Part shown: positions 57,410-64,000 of the stretch, piece by piece
Layout of the letters: every line of letters starts with the position of its first letter
Position numbering within the stretch: the stretch's first letter is position 1
Assembly: GCA_014529385.2 (NCBI GenBank)
Contig: CM043946.1
Span: 36,955,558-37,019,557 of the forward strand
Direction of reading: 5' to 3'
Origin: Adiantum capillus-veneris
Lineage: Eukaryota > Streptophyta > Polypodiopsida > Polypodiales > Pteridaceae
Length of the DNA: 64,000 bases
Made by a program: the position numbers and the translations under genes
The notes under the pieces: generated by a model
What the model saw: only the letters and a program-made list of their open reading frames with translations
What the model was told of the DNA's origin: nothing
The model's database searches: none

Positions 57410-59198
57410 GTCCACAAAGGGAAGTTCTTGTTAAGAAAGGTATCACCTTGGAAATGTTCATTCTAATAATGAGGCTGAGTATGTCACCTTAAAGTTGGGG
57501 CTTGAAGAATGCAGAAAACTTGGCATCGAAAGACTTATAATAAGAGGTGACTCCTTACTAGTTATTAGGAAAATCCAAGGGATATGGAAGTGAAAGAACC
57601 CTACTCTAGTGGAGTGGCTTAGACAGGTGAAGGCTTTGATAAAGAACTTTGAAGCTACACAGGTACAGCATGTTGTGAGAACCATCAACAAGGAAGCAGA
57701 TTATCTCGCTAATGAGAAACTTCAGATCATGGTGGGAGGTGTGAAGCTCTATGAACCAAAGTACCAAGGCCAAGAGGAATTGAAGGACATCATATTTTTC
57801 CTCCAAACTGGTGAGTGCCCTAAACACTTGGATAAAGTGCAAAGGCATAGGTTGGTAAAAAAGGCAACTCCTTACCAACTCATAGGAGATGATCTGTATC
57901 ATAAAGGGAAAGATTTGGTGCTAAGAAGGGTGCCCTCTGTTCAAGAAAAAAGGATAATCCTCTTTTCATGCCATGATGATGTCTGTGGGGGTCATTTTTC
58001 TCAATATATTACAAACAGGAAGATTTTGCAAGCAGGGTTTGTTTGGGCAAGTCTACACCGTGATGTCCAGCATTGGTGTAAGTCATGCAAAGGTTGTCAG
58101 ATTGCTGGAGATCGACGACTCACTTACGAACCTCGAGTTCCAATAATTTTGTATGGTCCTTTTGAGAAGTGGGGTGTGGATGCAATAGGCCCCTTACCTC
58201 GCACATCTACCGGGAAGGTCTTCATCATTGTGGGAGTAGATTACATGACACGATGGGTGGAGGCAACAAGTACAACACGAATTACAGCCGAGGAGGTATC
58301 AAAATTTATCTTTGATCACATATGCAGTAGATTCGACACACCATTGGAGATTTTGTCAGATCGTGGTCCAGGGTTTAGAGCAGAGCTCCTAGATAATCTT
58401 TTGACAAAGTTAAAAGCCAAACATTTGCATTCTACACCTTACTACCCTCAGTGCAATGGGTTGGTTGAAAAGGTGAATGGAATGATATGTAAGATCATTT
58501 CTAAGAAGGTTGCAGATCGACCAAACGACTGGGATCGTCATTTGACCGCAGCTCTATGGGCATACAGAACATCTTTCAAGGTATCCACTCAATTCACTCC
58601 TTTTCATTTGGTATATGGACAAGAGGCACTCCTTCCTATTGAGGTGGAGATTGCAAGCCTACGCATTCTCTCATGGGGAGCAAAGAGGCCAAAAGAAGCT
58701 TTGCAGGAAAGAATTTTGGATCTTCAACGACTTGATCTTAATAGAGAAGAGTCTATCGACTATTACATTGCCCAAGCCACAAGCCAAAGGGACAAAATCA
58801 ACAAGAAGCTCAAGGGGAAAGGATTGAAGGAAGGTATGTTGGTTCTTCGCTATGATAACCGACTTGATACTCGACTTGACAAAAAGTTTTTGCAAAGATG
58901 GGAGGGACCTTTCATGATAAAAACAAAGTTTGGGAATGGTAGTTACAGATTAGCAGATTTATCAGGAAAACTCCACAAGACCAGAGTCAATGGATGGAGA
59001 TTAAAGCCCTACTTTCAATGTATCAATCCGTTGATAGGAAGTCATTTACCTACATCGTCTAAGCTCCAAATTGGCATGGCTCCCTTCGGCTTGACAAATG
59101 CTTCATCTATTTTTAAAGCTTTGATGTGCAAAGAAGAACCAGCCTTGGAATCTCAACATACCCAAGGCAACACTCCCATCTCCGATTTATGGGATTGA
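57410..59198 (+). pseudogene. Gypsy E second RNase H and integrase
   Basis: In the shifted frame the second RNase H continues with NNEAEY and RGDSLLVI. A TGA lies at 57591-57593, then INKEADYLANEKL keeps the last Asp that D has lost. Integrase is complete: HDDVCGGHFSQ, CKSCKGCQ, VDAIGPLP, LSDRGPGFRAE, LVEKVNGM; one open frame runs 57609-59198. The last 400 bp are nearly identical to D. The C-terminus ends with the RT-like APFGLTNASSIFKALM. Confidence 0.87.
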
Positions 59199-59350
59199 GG
59201 TAATGAAAAGCAGGTCTAATGGAGTAAAAGAGTGTATATCACTCCTCCTTTTTTTAGAAAAAAAAAGAAAAAAAAGAAAAGAAAAAGGAAAAAACTCTTT
59301 TGTTTCATCTAGGAGCATGAATGATCCTAGATGAAGGGGGAGGGCTAATA
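59199..59350 (+). other. Gypsy E 3' non-coding stretch and polypurine tract
   Basis: An A-rich run (59257-59295) is followed by AAGGGGGAGGGCTAATA, ending at 59350, directly before the LTR. Confidence 0.75.
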
Positions 59351-61347
59351 TGAGTAGTGTTAAATGGTAACCTTGCATTTGAACTACATTTCTACTCAAA
59401 TGTATATATTTTTTATCAAAGTTTTAACCTAGTGTTCATTCTCTCTTTCCGTAATAGCCTTTTTCCATACAAACACCTTACCCTTCTTAGATCTTTATGC
59501 ATTTACATCATGTTTCTCTCTTCATGCTAAATGTAAATAGTAAACTTAATTCTACTCTCCTAGTTTTTTTACTACATATTCTTTTAACTAATTACATTTA
59601 CTAATTTAAATAGATATCTACATCCCATAATTTGTAAATAAATAATTTATGGGCACTTATCTTACCCATCTTCTCTCAAGGGTAGGGTTAACCTTGTAGG
59701 CCTTCCCTTCCCCACCACTATGTGACCCAACTCTTGGATCATTTACTTGTGTTGGTCAACAAATCTTAAATATAATGTATATCCCCAATAAATCAAACTT
59801 TATTGGATCCTACCTCATTTGTTTAAGGTGGATTCTCTTTTGAAAAAAGCATGCTACACCTTGGATGCATGCTAAAGGGCCCCCTACAAGGAGACTTGGT
59901 TCAAAAGGTGTTTTGGATGCATCTTGAACGCCTTAGCTCGTGGGTATACTTGAGGAACACTCCAAAATCATCTTAAACACTTTGAGAAGCTCAACTTTTC
60001 CTTTTACAACACCCAATTTTGAGTTACAGGCTGAAAGTTATGGTGAAAACAAGGTGATGCGGACAGTGTTACTGCAGGTCAAAATTACAATCAGGTAAAC
60101 CACAAAGGTGAAAAGTTTTCTTGACTTCTCCAACATTTTAAAATACCAATGGGGAGTTAAAAACCACTTGCATGTGGAGGGGTCGGCTCAAGATGCTTCC
60201 AGAGACACAACAAACAGGATGGGGACACTCTACAGGAGCCACTGGAGGGACACCATGGTGGGGCCCACATACATTATCAACCCTTATGGAGCCTCCACAA
60301 CTTAAAAGGATATTTTTAATGAAAAAATAAGTCCCTTATTTGCATAATTGAAGGAATGGTCAAAAGGGAACCTAACTATGGTTAATTACCTACCCTAGTC
60401 AAGTTTAACCTAACCCAAGGTCTTGTACAACTATAAAAAGGCCCTTTGGCAAGCACAAAAATACACACACCTACTCCATTTCTGCAAATAAACTCCCCTT
60501 AGGTTAGGGAAGACCTAATCTCTCTCTCCTCTTGTCTCCCTATCCATTTCCTAATCTCACTATCATAAGCGGCACCATAGAGAGAGCATCAATATGCTAT
60601 TGCTACCATTCTCTTGCAAACATTTCTCATACCATACTCATCCCTAAATAAGGATTGTAGATTCTATATGAGAGCAAGGATATCAAGTTCAATGATCTAT
60701 CTCATGGTTTGATCAACAAATTGTTGCAATTGGGGTGTCGTCGTCACATTTTTGCTCTAAACGCATGTAAAATTGGTAAGCATATCTTGGCAGCTTCTCA
60801 TATTTTGTGCTGATTGGGTTGCTTGTTTGTTGAAAAAGTTTTTTGTGCACCATGGTGTCTATTTTCTTGGCTTCTCTCTTTATGTTGTGTGTAAGTAAGT
60901 CTTGGGGCTGCATAGATGGAGAAGAGCTCTCTATGCATGCCGCCTTATGTGTGTAAGTAGTCTCTTCTTTTGGGAAAGGAAAGGAGTTGTCAAGTATTTG
61001 TGCATTATGGTGTTTTGAGTTTTGAGGTTTTGTGCTTGCTTTTCTTAGAAGTATATGAGCATTAATATGGTGAAGGACAATCTTTGCATGTGAGTTTGTG
61101 CAGTGTTCAAAGGGATTGCTTAAGGAGTGTGTGTTGAATGGTTGAAGGGAATTTTGTGTTGAAGCACATAAGGAAGGTGTGAGTGTCTGTGTGTGTGTGT
61201 GTGTTTTGTATATGGTTTGTTTTTGGTTTCCTTATTTCTCCATAAAAGAGGGTGGTGCCGCTAAGAAATATGCGTGTGTAGGGTCTCACGGAGTGGTTGT
61301 CCGGTGGGAGCCTTGAGTTGAGCCCCATCTCAAAAAATCCGCTCTCA
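59351..61347 (+). mobile_element. 3' LTR of gypsy E
   Basis: 1,997 bp, nearly identical to the 5' LTR. Ends GCTCTCA followed by ATAC. Confidence 0.93.
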
Positions 61348-61409
61348 ATACCTCTGTGATATCCATTTGTCTCTTCCTGGCGTTTCGGGGCTCGATGCAT
61401 CGCAAGATT
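61348..61409 (-). pseudogene. CACTA TNPA-like exon, cut by gypsy E
   Basis: This follows the acceptor AG at 61410-61411 and reads MHRAPKRQEETNGYHRG in one frame up to the E insertion. The continuation at 51273 does not decide which frame is used. Confidence 0.4.
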
Positions 61410-61498
61410 CTGCGTTTACACAAAAATCAAAGTAATAAGAATACATGATTTATGACGTTTAAAAAAACACCATAGCTAGGATGGGATTGGAAACTCAC
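61410..61498 (-). other. Probable intron of the TNPA-like gene
   Basis: Donor GTGAGT (61498 downward) and acceptor ACGCAG (61410), 89 bp, AT-rich. It follows the conserved GNRGFDTFRYEF block. Confidence 0.5.
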
Positions 61499-62447
61499 AA
61501 ACTCATAGCGAAAGGTGTCGAAGCCTCTGTTGCCAAGATGAGATGTCCCCCTGGTCATCTGTCGTATCTGCACGGCTTGACGCTGCTGTCTGAACCCCGT
61601 GTCTGCTCTTCGCTCATCCTCCCTGATCTGCTGCCACGTCTCGTGTGGGATGTCCAAAGGCTTCAGCGAGCCGATCCTAAAAGCCTGCCGAGATGCATCT
61701 CGTCAATGTTTCACGGTGTCCCGTGCAACACCCTTGATCCACCTCCTCGAAATAGCCTGTGAACCCGGAGCAGGCTGGTACTGTCTCATGATGATCTCCA
61801 CTATATAACTGACTTTGTCCTCATCCTGGTCAGGCCAACGCGTCAGAATGCTGGTCAAAAACTACAGCTCCATGAGTTGGAGAATCCGCTGTCTCATCTC
61901 TGTCCCGACTCTATCCATGTCAACAGAACCATCTGCCCGTACAGTATAGAGCTTGGAGGCACTAGGATCGTGTGTCCCCCAAGGTGTCCGAGGTGTGCCA
62001 AGAGGTGTGTCGAGAGGTGTGCCTGGGTAGGATGGGGGTCGTGAGCGAGGAGGGGTCGAGGCATTGTGGACCCTCCTCCACAGCAGCCACCACCTCCACC
62101 TGACGATCGTCGAGATTGGCGAGTGCGCCTGTGCTGCGGAGATGAGAACGTACCCGCCTTTGCCGCACCCCTAGGTGTCAAAGCGGCCGTGATGGGAGAC
62201 CTCGCAGGCGTCGTACCCGTAGGCGTCCCCCTCCCATAGGCGTCCCTCCCCCCATAGGCGTCCCCCCCATAGGTGTCCCCCCCATAGGCATCGGACCCTC
62301 GGGTGTGAAGCCCGAAGGCGTAGTACCTGTGCCTCTGGCTACCTAGTACTGAGAAGCCTCTTCCATTTGACTAGGCATCATCTGTGTGACAAAATCCATA
62401 AATGCATCTGCACTCATAGAAGCGAGATCCGGAAAGTGGTCTGCCAT
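61499..62447 (-). pseudogene. CACTA TNPA-like protein (Ptta/En/Spm family)
   Basis: In plant En/Spm elements this protein binds sub-terminal repeats. It starts MADHFPDLASMSADAFMDF; a stop follows after about 35 codons. A Gly/Pro-rich middle (62180-62300) contains a short tandem repeat. The conserved C-terminal part is RWIKGVARDTVKHWRDASRQ, then HETWQQIREDERRADTGFRQ and TRGTSHLGNRGFDTFRYEF, like the transposase_24 region. At least two stops and a frame change make it inactive. The start was placed at the first ATG after the upstream acceptor. Confidence 0.6.
62220..62295. repeat. C-rich minisatellite in the TNPA-like gene
   Basis: CCCCCATAGGCGTCC-type units of about 15 bp are repeated four to five times with small length changes. 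One frame codes for a (TPMGG)n repeat. Confidence 0.75.
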
Positions 62448-62456
62448 ACTAAAGTC

Positions 62457-62550
62457 CTGCACAAAGAAAGTAAAATAAACCATCAGAACACCTTTGTTTA
62501 AATTAACTTTAAGCTTAATTTTAAATCAATGTCTTCACACAAACACTTAC
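62457..62550 (-). other. Probable intron between TNPD-like and TNPA-like parts
   Basis: Donor GTAAGT at 62550 downward and acceptor TTTGTGCAG ending at 62457, 94 bp, AT-rich between GC-richer sides. In maize En/Spm, tnpD and tnpA come from alternative splicing of one transcript, which this arrangement would suit. Confidence 0.5.
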
Positions 62551-62554
62551 AGGC

Positions 62555-64000
62555 CTAGGCCTCAACGAGTGAGGCATCATCAATAAGATCTTGCATCGTA
62601 TCATCGTCTATCTCTAATTGTAGACATAACTCTGTCCCAACTCGTTCTGGCAGATTGTCTTCATCCAATGCATCTTCATCTACAAGTGTCAATTTTGCCT
62701 CGTCTTCCGCGTCATCCCTCGTATATCTCTCAGCTTCCTCTGCCATACCTTCGTCCATCTCATCTACTGTCACAGTAGTATGGACGTCGTCTGACCAACT
62801 TTCCTCCAAGAGCTCTTACCCTTCAAATACTTGTTTATTTCTTGGAGCCACCTGAACCACAAACCACCATTTTCGCTCTCGAGGGTCCAGTACAAAGACC
62901 ACTTGCTCTCAATGTTCAGGGAGAGCAAATGTGTCGCTTGCATCTGTCCAAACCTTTGTAGAATCTATTTGCACAATCTTGTTTCCATCTCTGCATACCG
63001 TTGCATTGTGACTAGAAGTAATCACCTTGAACCACTTCACATCCAAAAAAAACATCTCAAACCGCTTGAAGCCGACTTTTAGGATATCTGACACCAGACC
63101 ACAATAATCCAGGTTGCTAGTGCTCTCATTCATGTCTATGGCACTGGCCCTGCTCTTTTGCATGAAACTAACCATTACCCCACTGTCAAACGTGTTTCTT
63201 CTGCTATCAATTTGTTGTGTTCTGAAATGCTTTCCATGCGATCACAGTGCCATATATGTATGATACTTCCAATCACATACAATAGCCAACTCTTCCTCTT
63301 CTAGAGATATGGGTTCTCCAATCTGTCAAGCTACTCTGACTATCTTGTCCAACCATGCCATTGTAGGGAATTCAGGTAGAGGAGCAAGATAGTCTGGCAA
63401 GGGTAAGCCTCTAGTCATTCGGCTTCGCATGAAATCGTATCTCTCCTTGTTGCGTCTCTCTTTCTCTTCTTCGTACCTTTCAAGCCATTTTTGCATCGGC
63501 GCTGAATTTAGTATACAGAACTTCATGATCTTTTCTCGCATGGTATCATACATTTTCTTCGGCACCCCTTGCCCTTGCGGCTCCTCTCCCACCAATCTTG
63601 CATCCTCCTCATTGCTCCACAGTCGAGGCATTTCTGGGTTAGAAACGGATAGAAACTCGATCTTCAAGACAAGAGACTCTAGAACCATCCATCCTTCTAC
63701 CATGCTCCCCTCTGGACGTGCTTTTTGGCGAACAAAACCCTTAAGTGTTTTCATGAACCGCTCTAGAAAGAACATCCAACGGCTGTGGACTGTACCTGCC
63801 ACTGCAACCTCATCTATACATGCACGAGCAAGTGCATTTGGATAGTTAGGCAGCTCGTGGGTAGATACTTCTCAATCATGCAAACTGCCTCAATGGAGTT
63901 AGCCCTTGCGACTGCAATAGAATCCTCCCATATCTCCTTGGAAGAGATCCACCACACTAGCTCTGAAATCTTGTATATGCAGGTCCGCACTTCCTCCGTT
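62555..64000 (-). pseudogene. CACTA TNPD-type transposase, C-terminal part (DUF4218 and DUF4216)
   Basis: One minus-strand frame from the right edge. IEKYLPTSCLTIQMHLLVH, then VHSRWMFFLERFMKTLKGF and ARPEGSMVEGW (63700-63860) are the DUF4218 hallmark. Next come DSGVMVSFMQ, YCGLVSDILKVGF and FFLDVKWFKV, and EQVVFVLDPRERKWWFVVQ, the DUF4216 pattern. The acidic tail (62555-62809) has DDVHTTVTVDEMDEGMAEE. Four nonsense codons (near 63326, 63245, 62909 and 62814) show decay; three of them are TGA. The catalytic DDE core would lie beyond 64000. Confidence 0.82.

Larger units (their letters stand above)
51274..61347 (+). mobile_element. Gypsy element E (Tat-type), young but defective
   Basis: Two 1,997-bp LTRs (51274-53270 and 59351-61347) with TGAG...CTCA ends differ at about seven positions by eye, near 0.35%. 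A perfect 4-bp ATAC duplication flanks it (51270-51273 and 61348-61351). The internal order is that of D, but the coding region holds at least seven nonsense codons and a frameshift. It sits in the CACTA element and is probably the youngest insertion here. Confidence 0.93.
61348..64000 (-). mobile_element. En/Spm (CACTA) transposon, partial, decayed
   Basis: Minus-strand DNA from the right edge codes in order for the C-terminal part of a TNPD-type transposase and a TNPA-type accessory protein, with plausible introns. This is the gene order of plant CACTA elements. The 5' terminus lies beyond the window. The 3' part is cut by gypsy E and probably continues at 51273 and below. No CACTA terminus was found. 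Confidence 0.75.

Overview
This window looks like nuclear DNA of a land plant, from a repeat-dense, gene-poor (heterochromatic) region. No single-copy host gene was recognised. Almost every stretch belongs to a transposable element. The evidence is long (about 1-2 kb) LTRs, Ty3/gypsy and Ty1/copia proteins, an En/Spm (CACTA) transposase, plant-type TATA boxes inside LTRs, and a captured pentatricopeptide-repeat (PPR) fragment. Very long LTRs and dense nesting would suit a gymnosperm or another large-genome plant, but the species cannot be told from sequence alone.

Layout, left to right. (1) 1 to about 5690: the 3' part of a + strand LTR element. Its leader is a roughly 285-bp tandem array with a palindrome in every unit. 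Its decayed ORF of about 1,130 codons has a coiled coil and no recognisable pol domain. A polypurine tract and the start of the 3' LTR (4818) follow. (2) About 5690-6686 and 16599-17797: a minus-strand copia relic split by gypsy element A. (3) 6687-16598: gypsy A, minus strand, old, lacking zinc knuckle and protease. Its LTRs carry PPR-gene fragments, and a CACTA-like non-autonomous DNA element sits in its 5' LTR. (4) About 18458-19221 and 27926-29382: element X, a copia-like LTR relic, split by B. (5) 19222-27925: gypsy B, + strand, Tat-type, decayed. (6) 29383-50169: gypsy C, minus strand, same lineage as A, interrupted inside its RNase H region by (7) 33313-43605: gypsy D, + strand, Tat-type, nearly intact (one nonsense codon). 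(8) 50170-51273: DNA flanking C and E. (9) 51274-61347: gypsy E, + strand, relative of D, with almost identical LTRs but many nonsense codons. It sits in (10) 61348-64000: a minus-strand En/Spm (CACTA) transposon with TNPD-like (DUF4218/DUF4216) and TNPA-like parts.

Nesting gives a relative history. The copia relic predates A, X predates B, C predates D, and the CACTA element predates E. By eye the LTR pairs differ by about 0.35% (E), about 1.3% (D) and roughly a tenth (A); B and C were not counted.

The most interesting signal is a family of small proteins of about 70 residues encoded between the primer-binding site and gag in the three Tat-type elements. There are two paralogous copies in D and E and one in B, conserved mainly at the protein level. 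Other notable points are the palindrome array of element 1, the PPR capture in the A LTRs, the consistent 4-bp target duplications of all five gypsy elements, a near-identical pol-end tract shared by D and E, and the young but already dead element E.
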